From positions 1-51,941 of the forward strand of contig SXSI01000029.1 of the NCBI GenBank assembly GCA_005792285.1: a stretch of 51,941 nt of DNA, given 5' to 3'. The position numbers and the translations under genes were made by a program. This stretch comes from Bacteroidota bacterium (lineage in GTDB: Bacteria; Bacteroidota; Ignavibacteria; UBA10030; UBA8401). Positions 17,438 through 26,572 of this stretch are shown piece by piece (the first letter of the stretch is position 1; every line of letters begins with the position of its first letter). The notes beneath the pieces are model-generated. The model had not been told where the DNA came from. It saw only the letters and a list, made by a program, of their open reading frames with translations, and did not search any database.

Positions 17438-18513
17438 ATCAGCTGATTTATAAAATCTTTCAATGTTTGTCTTAATTCAGAAACTGGTAATTTTGGAAAT
17501 TTGTAATTTGAAAAAACATTCGTCTTACTAAATATATATTTTAAATCAAATTCATTTTTGTTTACGATTAAATAATTATTCACTGACTTATGATATGCAG
17601 CTAAATATTCTTGCTCACTTTGTCCCGGAGTTGGAACTAAAATTGCTTTTTTCTTTGTAACATTTAAATCCATCAAAGTGCTGTAGCCTGATCTTGAAAT
17701 TAGAATTCCAGAATCATCTAAAAGTTTTTTAAGAACGACTGTATTTGAGTTGTTATATAATTTAATATTATCGTTTAAATTGTAACACTCCTCGTTTCCT
17801 TTTATTCCTCGAACAATTGTAATTGGAATATTATTTTCAATCGACTGATGAATTAATGATAATTCAAATTCAGTTCGATGCGGTTCCGGACCGGAAAGTA
17901 TTGCCAAAATATTTTTATTATTATTTTTTGATTTATGTTTGAATCTTGTAATCGGACCGATATAATTTACATTTTTTGGAATATTTGCAGGATGACCAAG
18001 TTTTCCTGATAAATTATTTTCAGATTTGGAATCAAGTACCAAACATTTTGTAAATTGATTAATAATTATTCTATGAAAATAATTTAAAAGAGGTGAAATA
18101 AATTTCAATGAAGTTGGAACTTCTATATGCAATTGGTGAGTTAAATAAATTGAAGGAATTGAATTAGAATACAAACCAAACCTGCCATCTGAAATTATAC
18201 CCTGAATATTTAATTGAGGAATTACATTAATAATAAAGTTTCGTTCAACCAGAAATGATTTAATGAGTTTATAAAATTGAAAAATAATAGCTTTAGGAAT
18301 ATTTCTTCCATAAGAAAAATTAATTCCAGATAATTTATAAAATTCTAATTTTGGGAATTCTGTTTTAAGAAATTCTTCTGTCTGATTATTAGCCACTATT
18401 ACAACTTCAACATTATTTTTTAGTAGCTCATTGATTATTGGGATGCAACGGGTCGCATGTCCTAATCCCCAATTAAGTGGAGCTACAATTACTCTTTTAT
18501 TTTTTAACATCAT
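17434..18513 (-). CDS. Glycosyltransferase, GT28/MurG-like
   Basis: A 359-aa GT-B fold protein. The N-terminal motif VAPLNWGLGHATRCIPIINEL is the glycine-rich start of MurG-like transferases, with GLGHATR in the position of GxGHxxR. In the C-terminal half, ILAILSGPEPHRTEFE opens the donor domain and ISRSGYSTLMDL is the nucleotide-sugar contact region. It lacks an N-terminal signal and is probably peripheral on the inner membrane. Homologues sit beside GT2 and deacetylase genes in Bacteroidota envelope loci, as here. It follows a GT2 gene by 12 bases and overlaps the PHP gene by 4. It is not MurG itself: the cell-division cluster is absent. Confidence 0.8.
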   Translation of the reverse strand: MMLKNKRVIVAPLNWGLGHATRCIPIINELLKNNVEVVIVANNQTEEFLKTEFPKLEFYKLSGINFSYGRNIPKAIIFQFYKLIKSFLVERNFIINVIPQLNIQGIISDGRFGLYSNSIPSIYLTHQLHIEVPTSLKFISPLLNYFHRIIINQFTKCLVLDSKSENNLSGKLGHPANIPKNVNYIGPITRFKHKSKNNNKNILAILSGPEPHRTEFELSLIHQSIENNIPITIVRGIKGNEECYNLNDNIKLYNNSNTVVLKKLLDDSGILISRSGYSTLMDLNVTKKKAILVPTPGQSEQEYLAAYHKSVNNYLIVNKNEFDLKYIFSKTNVFSNYKFPKLPVSELRQTLKDFINQLI

Positions 18514-18525
18514 ATAAAAATAGAA

Positions 18526-19641
18526 TTAAAATTCTCTTCCTTTCCATTTTACTTTTCCGCCAAATATTGCAGTAAAAGGAGTTGAAAATAAAGATATTAT
18601 AAAATAAATTTGAAAATGTATAAAATATTTAAGTTGAGATTTATAATTAAATAAACCTAATGAAGAAAATAAATAGAGAAAGTCGATTATAATTTTACTT
18701 AACAAAATAAAGAAGGGAATTATAAAATTGGAATTATTGAAAAATGAAATCAATAATAATAAATGAAATATAAATGCAATTGTCATCATCAGTATTCCGC
18801 TTAATTTCATTTCTAAACCTCCAACTGCCCATCTTCGTTTTTGTTGAAATAATATTTTCCAAGTTGGAGATGGTTGACTAAAAACTAATCTATTTTTATC
18901 CATCGGAAATCTGTATTTCCATTTTCCAGAATTTATAATTGCTTTAAATAAAGAATAATCTTCCGTAACACTAAATTTAATTGCAGTGTAACCACCAACT
19001 TCGTTGTAAGCAGTTTTTCGGAAGCAATAATTATTTCCGATACAACTGAGTGGAATTTTTAAATTTATTGTTGAAGCTGAAAGCGAAAGAATATATGTCC
19101 AATCTAAAGATTGAAGACCATCAAACCAGTTTTTAATTTTAAGCAAAGTAAATCCTGCAAGCACTCCAACTGATTCATCAAAATATTTTACAGTATGCGA
19201 AACCCATGTTGGCTTCACTTCGCAATCAGCATCAGTTATCATTATTATATCGTGTGATGTAATTTTAATTGCTTGATCTAATGCATTTGCTTTTCCTTTT
19301 AAATTACCCGAAGATGGAATCGAAGATAAATATCGAATATTTGGATTTGTTTTTGCGTAGTTGTGAATTATTTCCGCAGTTTTATCAGTTGATCCATCGT
19401 CAACAATAATAATTTCAAATAAATTTTTGGGATAATCAATTTTGATTAACGAATTAAGACATTGTTCAATATTTAACTCTTCATTTCTCGCAGCAACAAT
19501 TATACTTACGGGTTCGTTTAAATTTTCGACAAACGTTTTATCGTCAATAAAAAGACCGTAGATCAAAATTATTGATTGTATAAAATATAAAATGAAAAAA
19601 AATAAAAGAATAATATTTAATAAATCAAAGTTCATAATCAT
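18526..19641 (-). CDS. Membrane glycosyltransferase family 2
   Basis: A 371-aa GT2 enzyme: one N-terminal membrane helix (LLNIILLFFFILYFIQSIILIYG), then a GT-A domain with VSIIVAARNEELNIEQC, IIVDDGSTDKTAEI (nucleotide binding), ITDADCEVK (metal-binding DxD) and the acceptor motif QQKRRWAVGG. Three C-terminal hydrophobic segments follow, as in processive or lipid-linked GT2 enzymes. It overlaps the NodB deacetylase gene by 4 bases. Two related GT2 genes lie in the same cluster. Probable role: sugar transfer onto a membrane lipid or export-linked glycan; the donor is not known. Confidence 0.86.
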   Translation of the reverse strand: MIMNFDLLNIILLFFFILYFIQSIILIYGLFIDDKTFVENLNEPVSIIVAARNEELNIEQCLNSLIKIDYPKNLFEIIIVDDGSTDKTAEIIHNYAKTNPNIRYLSSIPSSGNLKGKANALDQAIKITSHDIIMITDADCEVKPTWVSHTVKYFDESVGVLAGFTLLKIKNWFDGLQSLDWTYILSLSASTINLKIPLSCIGNNYCFRKTAYNEVGGYTAIKFSVTEDYSLFKAIINSGKWKYRFPMDKNRLVFSQPSPTWKILFQQKRRWAVGGLEMKLSGILMMTIAFIFHLLLLISFFNNSNFIIPFFILLSKIIIDFLYLFSSLGLFNYKSQLKYFIHFQIYFIISLFSTPFTAIFGGKVKWKGREF

Positions 19642-20258
19642 TTTAGAGTCGAAAATTTATAACCCATATCAACAAGTCTTGGAATAATTTCTTGAAGAGT
19701 TTGTGAAATTTTATTTTTTGTTTTTTCGTTATCGTGAAAAACAATAATTGAACCATTTGTAATATTATTAATAGTATGATCTATAATTTTATCTTTATTC
19801 CAACCCAAAAAATCGCCAGATAATAATGTCCACATACAAACTTTGTACTCTAGTTGAGTTGCAACTTTATTTGTATTCCAATTAAAAAACCCATGTGGAG
19901 GTCTGTATAATTTAACTCGCGATTTGGAATGTGACAATAATAACGCATCAGTATTCATTACTTCATTTTTTAATTTTGAAAAGAATAATGAAGTAACTCG
20001 ATTATGAAAATATGAATGATTTGCAATTGTATGTCCTTCGGAAACTAATGTTGAAACCAAATTTGGATATTTAATTATATTTTTACCAATAAGAAAAAAA
20101 GTTGCTTTAATTTTATTTTTATCCAAAACTTCAATTACAGATTGAGTTGCTTCAGGATGAGGGCCGTCATCAAACGTTAAATAGATATTTTTTTCATCAC
20201 CTTTCCAAATAAACAAAGGAAATAATTTTGAATGTATATTTGTGGTTGTTAATATCAT
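19638..20258 (-). CDS. Polysaccharide deacetylase (NodB domain)
   Basis: A 206-aa single-domain carbohydrate esterase 4 protein. All main motifs are visible: YLTFDDGPHPEAT (catalytic base Asp and metal Asp), ANHSYFHNRV (H-x3-H metal ligands), LYRPPHGFFNWN (the RxxxG segment), and IIVFHDNEKT (C-terminal catalytic histidine region). Such enzymes remove acetyl groups from N-acetylated sugars in glycans or sugar lipids. No signal peptide is apparent, which fits a cytoplasmic or membrane-associated substrate. It lies between two GT2 genes, overlapping one by 4 bases and following the other by 3, so it likely edits the product of these transferases. Confidence 0.88.
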   Translation of the reverse strand: MILTTTNIHSKLFPLFIWKGDEKNIYLTFDDGPHPEATQSVIEVLDKNKIKATFFLIGKNIIKYPNLVSTLVSEGHTIANHSYFHNRVTSLFFSKLKNEVMNTDALLLSHSKSRVKLYRPPHGFFNWNTNKVATQLEYKVCMWTLLSGDFLGWNKDKIIDHTINNITNGSIIVFHDNEKTKNKISQTLQEIIPRLVDMGYKFSTLK

Positions 20259-20261
20259 TTT

Positions 20262-21383
20262 CTATTTTTCATAGTACCGATCTTTCCAGGTAATATTAAA
20301 AATATACCCCATAAAAACCGAAAGTATTGTCAATGGCATATGAATAATTTCTGCAAAAATAAAATATTTTAACAAATAAAATAACTTTAGTTTATTCATA
20401 TATGGGAATAAAAAAAATAAATCCGTTAAGATTTTTGCTAAAAATAAATATATTAATGTTGGAATAATATTTTGATAGTAAAGTGAAAGTATTGCACAAA
20501 TTATCATACATAAATAAAATAAAAATGTTATCACCAAAAATGGTAAGTTGTCTAAATCGAAACTAAAAGTTTGATAAACCCATCTCGCTCGTTGTTTTAA
20601 ATATATCATCCAACTTGGTGCAGGTTTGCTTATTACAAGTGCTTCGTCTGAAAGTAGATATTTTATTTTATATGTTTTTAAATTAAAAACTTTTTGTGCA
20701 AAAAAAGTATCTTCGCCACTTTGTGAAATTGGTAAATTTTTAAATCCATTCACTAACTCGAAAACATTTCTACGAAAAGACATATTGCTTCCGTTTGCTG
20801 TAAATAATTTTCTTTTTCCAATAACTGCACCAAGTAAGCTATTATGTCCAGCATATTCGAGTGCTTGAATATTTTCTAAAAAAGAATAATTCCTAATTTC
20901 AAAAGTTGTAGCACCTGTTACTAATGATGTCGACTTGTCGTATAAATTTGCGTGGGATTCAATTAATGTAGTTGGTGCAACACAATCAGCATCTAGCGTT
21001 AAAATTATTTCAGACGTAGAATGATTAATACCATATGTCAATGCATTAATTTTTGACGAAGAATTAACGTCATTTGGAACTTTTAATATTTGAATATTAT
21101 CATTTGGAAGAATTGTCTCGAGTTTTGATATCGTTGAATCCGTTGACTGGTCATCAATAATAATAATTTTATATTTATTTTTGGGATAAGTTTGAAGCAA
21201 TAAAGAATTTACACACTCTAATATATTATTTTCTTCATTTCTTGCTGGAATAATTACAGTTATCGATGGTAAATAATTAATTTGGATATTTTGCTCGATC
21301 AATAATCCTTTTCTGAAATACAATAAATATAAGATATGAATTGAAGCTAGAATAATTGTGAATGTGAGTAAAATAGTTACCAT
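20262..21383 (-). CDS. Membrane glycosyltransferase family 2
   Basis: A 373-aa GT2 enzyme with an N-terminal hydrophobic helix and a GT-A core: ITVIIPARNEENNILEC, IIDDQSTDSTISKL, LTLDADCVAPTTL (DxD motif) and the KQRARWVYQTF acceptor motif, followed by C-terminal membrane segments. The layout is close to that of the GT2 gene at 18,526-19,641, so the two are probably paralogues. It follows the UPF0104 gene by 5 bases and precedes the deacetylase by 3. It is likely a membrane-bound transferase acting on a lipid-linked sugar. Confidence 0.86.
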   Translation of the reverse strand: MVTILLTFTIILASIHILYLLYFRKGLLIEQNIQINYLPSITVIIPARNEENNILECVNSLLLQTYPKNKYKIIIIDDQSTDSTISKLETILPNDNIQILKVPNDVNSSSKINALTYGINHSTSEIILTLDADCVAPTTLIESHANLYDKSTSLVTGATTFEIRNYSFLENIQALEYAGHNSLLGAVIGKRKLFTANGSNMSFRRNVFELVNGFKNLPISQSGEDTFFAQKVFNLKTYKIKYLLSDEALVISKPAPSWMIYLKQRARWVYQTFSFDLDNLPFLVITFLFYLCMIICAILSLYYQNIIPTLIYLFLAKILTDLFFLFPYMNKLKLFYLLKYFIFAEIIHMPLTILSVFMGYIFNITWKDRYYEK

Positions 21384-21388
21384 TAAAA

Positions 21389-22333
21389 TTATTTATTTCG
21401 TCTAGTTAGAAAAATTAAACCAATTATAGAAGGGAGGAGTAAATTATAAAAAAATATTAATAACGCAGAACTCAACGCAACTGATGCAGTAATTCCGAGT
21501 TTTGTAAATATATAAATTGATAATCCTTCTCTTATTCCTAAATCTCCAACTCCGGCAAAAAAGATAAATGATTTAATAAATAATAATGAACTCGAGCCAG
21601 CAAAAACATTAATTAAATTAATATTTGTAAAAGAACTTATTATAAAATAAAATTGCAGAGAAATTAGAAAAGTTATAAATATTCCATTTCCAAATAATCT
21701 GAATTTTTGTTGAAATGAATAATTATCTAACTTAAAATCGCTTGTTGATAAATTAAATAAATTCTTAATTTTATTCAAAATATTAAATATTAGTGTTGTT
21801 GTTAAATTTGTAAATAATAATAATGAAGTAAAGATTAACACCAGAATTAAAATTAAAGAAATAATAAGTTCCAATTCCTGAATAAAAAAAGTAATTCCTA
21901 AATAAAATATTCCAATAATTCCTAATAAATAAGTCGTTCCACTTAAATAAAGTTTATCAACAAAAGCTAAAGTTGAAATATTAATTAATGAATGATTTTT
22001 TAAATTAATTTTTCTAGCAAAAAATTCTCCAACTTGTCCGGGAGTGATAAATCCTGCAGTTATTCCTATAAAATAAGATTGAATAATATCTTTCCAGTTA
22101 ATATGGAAATCATAGTTTTTTAATAAAAATCCCCATCGAACAATTTGCAAATATTGGATTAATATTGCCAAAATAAATACAACTAATAAATTCCAAATAT
22201 TAATTGATTTAATAACTTCGGCAAAATCATTCCATGCAATCGTTTTAAAAATGAAGTATAAAATTACTACTGCCAATAAATATTGAAATAAAAGTAAAAT
22301 GTATCTTGTCAAAGTTGATATTTTCATTTCCAA
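21389..22333 (-). CDS. Lysylphosphatidylglycerol synthase transmembrane (UPF0104/AglD-like) protein
   Basis: A 314-aa polytopic protein with about 8 hydrophobic segments. The pattern QIVRWGFLLKNYDF, ITAGFITPGQVGEFFARKIN and FAGVGDLGIREGLSIY is characteristic of the LPG_synthase_TM/UPF0104 family, whose conserved PGxxGE and GxGDLGxREG motifs are both present. The family includes the flippase part of MprF and AglD-type proteins; it probably moves or presents lipid substrates. Here it is embedded between two GT2 genes, overlapping one by 10 bases, so a role in flipping the glycolipid made by these enzymes is plausible. No aminoacyl-transferase domain is attached. Confidence 0.82.
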   Translation of the reverse strand: MEMKISTLTRYILLLFQYLLAVVILYFIFKTIAWNDFAEVIKSINIWNLLVVFILAILIQYLQIVRWGFLLKNYDFHINWKDIIQSYFIGITAGFITPGQVGEFFARKINLKNHSLINISTLAFVDKLYLSGTTYLLGIIGIFYLGITFFIQELELIISLILILVLIFTSLLLFTNLTTTLIFNILNKIKNLFNLSTSDFKLDNYSFQQKFRLFGNGIFITFLISLQFYFIISSFTNINLINVFAGSSSLLFIKSFIFFAGVGDLGIREGLSIYIFTKLGITASVALSSALLIFFYNLLLPSIIGLIFLTRRNK

Positions 22334-23454
22334 TTAATAGCTTTCTTATTTCCTAAATAAGATGGGATGCTGAGTAGTCCGAAAAATAAATAATAAGTAA
22401 TTAAAAGTATCTCATTTTTAATTTGAGAAAATATGTTTTGTTTAAAATTGAAATTAATAGAATTAGAATTTATTAATAATATGTCAAATAATATTTTAAA
22501 CAATAAAAACAAAATTCCAATTTTAAAATTAATAATGAGCAACATTAAAATAGTAATGTGAGTTAAATGAATTACAGAATAAAATAATTTAATTGGAAAA
22601 GGATAAAATGAACTTGCAGAAAAATGTCGAATTCTCTGTTGGATGAAATGTGAAAACGAAAGGGGGTATTCAGTTTCAGCAAAACTATATTTTTTTAAAA
22701 GACAATTCACTGACGCATTTTTTTTCTTAAATAATTGCAATAACAAATCATCATCTCCACTTACACTATTATTAATAATATCAAATCCACCAACAGCATT
22801 AAAAAGTGATTTTCGATATGCAAAATTTCTACCACTGCATAAATATGGAAAATTAACTTCGACAGCTGAAAAAGAATAAAGAGAATTTTTGTATTCCTCG
22901 TAATCCAAAAATGAATTTAAATGTGAATTACTTTTTGATAAATCTTTTTTATAGGGTGAGTATCCAATCGAAACTTCAAAATTATTTTTAAATGAATCTG
23001 CAATATTAATTAACCACTCTTTTCCAACAACACAATCAGCATCTGTCAAACAAAGAAATTCGTGTTTTGCGCTTCTAATTCCAATTGTCAAAGCATTTTT
23101 TTTAAAAGGTAAATCAGTTTCATTTCCGAGAGCTTTTATGTAACTCAAATTCGTAAATTCCATTTTAAGTTTATTTACAATTTCGTTTGTTAAATCTGTT
23201 GATCTGTCATCTACTAAAATAACTTCATAAAGATTTTTTGGATAATTTGAATTCAGAATTGACAGCAAGCAATTTTCAATATATTTTTCTTCATTATGAG
23301 CAGCAATAATTACTGATAATGAAAGATCATTTTTCATATTAATTGTTTCTTGTTCCCTTTTGAACATTATTTTCATCTTTTTATAAATCAAAAAATGAAT
23401 TATGCAGTAAAGTAAAAGAAGAAATAGAGTAAAATAAATTAAATATTCTAGCAC
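22324..23454 (-). CDS. Membrane glycosyltransferase family 2
   Basis: A 376-aa GT2 enzyme starting at a GTG codon. The order is N-terminal helix (YLIYFTLFLLLLYCIIHFLIY), GT-A domain with LSVIIAAHNEEKYIENC, ILVDDRSTDLTNEI, LTDADCVVGKEW, and the late motif QQRIRHFSAS in place of the QxxRW of its two paralogues, then C-terminal membrane segments. The RW-to-RH change may alter acceptor binding. It is the first gene of the cluster that ends at the site-2 protease. The spacer to the divergent uridine kinase gene is only 64 bases, so both promoters must lie there. Confidence 0.84.
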   Translation of the reverse strand: MLEYLIYFTLFLLLLYCIIHFLIYKKMKIMFKREQETINMKNDLSLSVIIAAHNEEKYIENCLLSILNSNYPKNLYEVILVDDRSTDLTNEIVNKLKMEFTNLSYIKALGNETDLPFKKNALTIGIRSAKHEFLCLTDADCVVGKEWLINIADSFKNNFEVSIGYSPYKKDLSKSNSHLNSFLDYEEYKNSLYSFSAVEVNFPYLCSGRNFAYRKSLFNAVGGFDIINNSVSGDDDLLLQLFKKKNASVNCLLKKYSFAETEYPLSFSHFIQQRIRHFSASSFYPFPIKLFYSVIHLTHITILMLLIINFKIGILFLLFKILFDILLINSNSINFNFKQNIFSQIKNEILLITYYLFFGLLSIPSYLGNKKAINWK

Positions 23455-23518
23455 AATGTTAGTTTTAAAATTGACAATTTTAGTTTGTATATTACTTCAT
23501 AAAGATACATAAACAGAC

Positions 23519-24121
23519 ATGAAAAATATAATAATAGGAATTGCGGGTGGAAGTGGCTCCGGAAAATCAACTGTTACAAATCGTATTATTCAGCAATTGG
23601 GTAAAAAATCTTGCGTGGTTATTGCTCACGATTCTTATTATAAAAGTTTACCTGAAAATCACAATCCTCTAGAATATAATTTCGATCATCCCGATGCGTT
23701 GCACACAGATGAATTAGTAGATCACTTAACTAAATTAAAAAATGGCAAACAAATTCATCAACCTCACTACGACTTTAGTGTTCATAAAAGATTAAAAAAA
23801 ACAAATTTAATTAAAGCTCATAAAATTATTATTCTCGAAGGAATTTTAATTTTGTCTGATAAAAGAGTAAGAGAATTAATGGATATAAAAATATTTGTCG
23901 ATACAGATGCCGATGAAAGATTAATTCGTAGAATCCGAAGAGATATTTTGGAAAGAGATCGAACTCTTGATTCTGTAATTGATCAATACAACAGAACTGT
24001 AAAACCAATGCACGTTGAATTTGTTGAACCAAGTAAAGTTTTCGCAGATATAATAATTCCGCGCGGTGGAGAAAATCACGTAGCTATAGATTTAATAGTT
24101 TCTAAAATTCGCTCATTGTAA
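23519..24121 (+). CDS. udk: Uridine kinase
   Basis: A 200-aa P-loop kinase of the uridine kinase/phosphoribulokinase family that phosphorylates uridine and cytidine in pyrimidine salvage. The P-loop is GGSGSGKST (residues 10-18). HDSYYK, YNFDHPDALHTDEL and QPHYDFSVHKR are substrate-side motifs specific to uridine kinases, and RRIRRDILERDRTLDSVIDQY is the lid. The length matches the usual 200-215 aa. It is divergent from the GT2 cluster; a weak promoter-like TTGACA is seen at 23,471. The next gene follows after 45 bases and may be co-transcribed, but has no functional link to it. Confidence 0.92.
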   Translation: MKNIIIGIAGGSGSGKSTVTNRIIQQLGKKSCVVIAHDSYYKSLPENHNPLEYNFDHPDALHTDELVDHLTKLKNGKQIHQPHYDFSVHKRLKKTNLIKAHKIIILEGILILSDKRVRELMDIKIFVDTDADERLIRRIRRDILERDRTLDSVIDQYNRTVKPMHVEFVEPSKVFADIIIPRGGENHVAIDLIVSKIRSL

Positions 24122-24166
24122 AAGTTCGTTGTTTACAAGACCAATTATTTTTAATTTCAATTACAA

Positions 24167-25441
24167 ATGCCAACAAAAGCAGTTATAAAATCAATTCTTA
24201 AAGAAGCAATCCCTTCTAATAAAACTATTTTAGAAAATGGAATAAAAATTTTATCATATTCCACTCCAACAGTTCGATCAATTTCATTAGGAATTTGGAT
24301 TGGAGTTGGTTCTCAAAACGAAGAAAACTCAAATAGTGGAATTTCCCATTTTATTGAGCATATGGTTTTTAAAGGAACTAAAAATCGTTCTGCTTATGAA
24401 ATTGCAAATTCTCTTGAATCAATTGGTGGATATTTAAATGCATTCACATCAAAAGAACATACTTGTTATTATGCACGCTTTTTAAATTCTCATCTTCCGA
24501 TTGCATTCGATGTATTGGCAGATTTAGTTTTGAATCCAACTTTTGATTCTGAAGAAATTGAAAAAGAAAAAGGTGTTGTTCTTGAAGAATTAAAAAATAT
24601 GGAAGATGATCCGGGAGATTTAATTCAAGATTATTTTGATGAAGCTATTTATCCAACTCATCCATTGGGAAGAAGTATTATTGGAACCAAGGAATCAATT
24701 AAGGTATTAGCGAAAGAAGATCTAAATAAATATAAAAATAAAAATTATATACCATCAAATATTATTATTACTGCAGCTGGAAATCTTAATCACGATGAAG
24801 TTGTTAATTTAGTAAAAAAATATTTTTCAAAATTAAACTCTACAAAAAAAATACAAACAATTTCAAATTCATTTAAATATAAACCATTAATCAAAACTTA
24901 TATTAAACCAATTCAGCAAACACATGTAATTTTTGGAAGAGATGCATTTTCGGCTCAATCGGATTTAAGATATACTGGATATATTTTAAGTACACTTCTT
25001 GGCGGTGGAATGAGTTCACGTCTTTTTCAAAAAGTGAGAGAGAAAAATGGATACGCATATAATATTTACTCTTTCCTAAGTTGTCTTAAATCGAGCGGAA
25101 CTTTTGGAGTTTATCTCGCATGTGATTTTTCAAAAAAAGATAAAGCAATTGATCTTATTAAAAATGAATTCGAATTAATTTTAAAAAATGGTTTAACTAA
25201 AACTGAAGTGAAAAGAGCGAAAGAGCATTTAAAGGGAAGTACAGTTTTAAGTCTCGAAAGTGCTTCTAACCAAATGATGAGGTTGGGAACTTCTGAACTT
25301 TACTTCAAAAAACAATTTTCAGTTGAAGAAGTACTTTCAAAAGTTGAATCGATTTCAATAGATGACGTAATGAATCTTGCAAATAAATTATTAAAAATTG
25401 ATAAATTTTCAGATGTAAGAATAAATCCATCAGTAAATTAA
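24167..25441 (+). CDS. M16 family zinc metallopeptidase (pitrilysin/processing peptidase-like)
   Basis: A 424-aa peptidase of the M16 family. The inverted zinc motif HFIEH is at residues 61-65 (SGISHFIEHMVFKGT), and the third ligand lies in the KGVVLEELKNMEDDP region about 75 residues later. The C-terminal M16 half contains LLGGGMSSRLFQKVREKNGYA, the R/Y pair used for substrate binding. It resembles bacterial PqqL/YmxG-type and mitochondrial processing peptidase beta-like enzymes of about 420 aa. No signal peptide is seen, so a cytoplasmic role in peptide degradation is likely. A short gap separates it from udk and 13 bases from ald. Confidence 0.9.
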   Translation: MPTKAVIKSILKEAIPSNKTILENGIKILSYSTPTVRSISLGIWIGVGSQNEENSNSGISHFIEHMVFKGTKNRSAYEIANSLESIGGYLNAFTSKEHTCYYARFLNSHLPIAFDVLADLVLNPTFDSEEIEKEKGVVLEELKNMEDDPGDLIQDYFDEAIYPTHPLGRSIIGTKESIKVLAKEDLNKYKNKNYIPSNIIITAAGNLNHDEVVNLVKKYFSKLNSTKKIQTISNSFKYKPLIKTYIKPIQQTHVIFGRDAFSAQSDLRYTGYILSTLLGGGMSSRLFQKVREKNGYAYNIYSFLSCLKSSGTFGVYLACDFSKKDKAIDLIKNEFELILKNGLTKTEVKRAKEHLKGSTVLSLESASNQMMRLGTSELYFKKQFSVEEVLSKVESISIDDVMNLANKLLKIDKFSDVRINPSVN

Positions 25442-25454
25442 AAAAGGTAGAATT

Positions 25455-26570
25455 ATGATAATAGGTGTTCCTAAAGAAATTAAACAAAATGAAAATCGTG
25501 TTGGACTTTTACCGGTTGGTGTCCAGGAATTAAAAAAACATGGCCACACTGTTTTGGTAGAAGCTAATGCAGGAGTTGGAAGTGGATTTGACGATGACTC
25601 ATATAAAAAAGTTGGTGCAAAAATAATTTTTTCCGCAAAAGAAATTTATAAAAAAGCCGACATGATTATTAAAGTTAAAGAACCAATTAAAGTCGAATAC
25701 AATCTTATTAAAAAAGATCAAATACTTTTTACATATTTACATTTTGCAGCGAGCGAGGAATTAACTCTAGCATTAATAAAAAGTAAAGCCGTTTGCATTG
25801 CATACGAAACCGTACAAAAATCTGATGGCTCTTTGCCACTTTTAATTCCAATGAGTGAAGTCGCAGGAAGAATGGCGCCACAAGAAGGAGCAAAATATTT
25901 AGAGCGAACTTCAGGTGGACGAGGAGTTTTATTGGCGGGTGTTCCCGGAACAATTCCTGCAGAAGTTGTGATAATTGGTGGTGGAGTTGTTGGAACAAAT
26001 GCTGCAAAAATTGCTGCAGGACTTGGTGCACATGTAACAATTCTTGATAGCAATTTGCAACGATTAAGATATTTAGATGATATAATGCCGAAAAATGTTT
26101 CAACAAGAATGTCGAACCAACATAATATTCAAGAGTGTGTAATTGCCGCGGATTTAGTTATTGGTGCAGTTTTAATTCCTGGAGCAAAAGCACCAAAACT
26201 TGTTACACGCGAATTATTAAAAAAAATGAAAAAAGGTTCAGTTGTAATTGATGTCGCAGTTGATCAAGGTGGTTGTATTGAAACTTGCAAACCAACAACT
26301 CACGAAAATCCAACTTACGTAGTTGAAGGAGTAATTCATTACTGCGTTGCAAATATGCCCGGTGCTGTTCCGTATACTTCAACAGTTGCTTTGACGAATG
26401 CAACTTTACCTTACGCAGTTGAAATTGCAAATAATGGATGGAAGAAAGCTGCAAAAAATAATCCTGAAATTTCTTCTGGAATAAATATGATTGATGGCAA
26501 TGTTACATATAAAGGTGTTTCTGATGCGTGGAATTTAAAATTTTCTCCAATAGAAAATTTTCTTAAATAA
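25455..26570 (+). CDS. ald: Alanine dehydrogenase
   Basis: A 371-aa NAD-dependent alanine dehydrogenase, which interconverts L-alanine and pyruvate plus ammonia. The N-terminal motif IGVPKEIKQNENRVGLLP is the family signature, with the pyruvate-binding arginine in NRVG. The NAD-binding Rossmann loop is VIIGGGVVGTNAAKIAAGLG, and the C-terminal VANMPGAVPYTSTVALTNAT is also diagnostic. The length is normal. A Shine-Dalgarno-like AAAAAGGTAG lies 5 bases before the ATG. It is followed after 2 bases by nuoG, so alanine oxidation and complex I subunits appear to be expressed together: NADH produced here can feed the complex. Confidence 0.94.
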   Translation: MIIGVPKEIKQNENRVGLLPVGVQELKKHGHTVLVEANAGVGSGFDDDSYKKVGAKIIFSAKEIYKKADMIIKVKEPIKVEYNLIKKDQILFTYLHFAASEELTLALIKSKAVCIAYETVQKSDGSLPLLIPMSEVAGRMAPQEGAKYLERTSGGRGVLLAGVPGTIPAEVVIIGGGVVGTNAAKIAAGLGAHVTILDSNLQRLRYLDDIMPKNVSTRMSNQHNIQECVIAADLVIGAVLIPGAKAPKLVTRELLKKMKKGSVVIDVAVDQGGCIETCKPTTHENPTYVVEGVIHYCVANMPGAVPYTSTVALTNATLPYAVEIANNGWKKAAKNNPEISSGINMIDGNVTYKGVSDAWNLKFSPIENFLK

Positions 26571-26572
26571 AA

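Noticed and set aside
25718-26106. Two long antisense frames (111 and 125 codons) over alanine dehydrogenase
   Set aside because: They lie opposite a strongly conserved gene, have no start signals and low-complexity composition; shadow frames.
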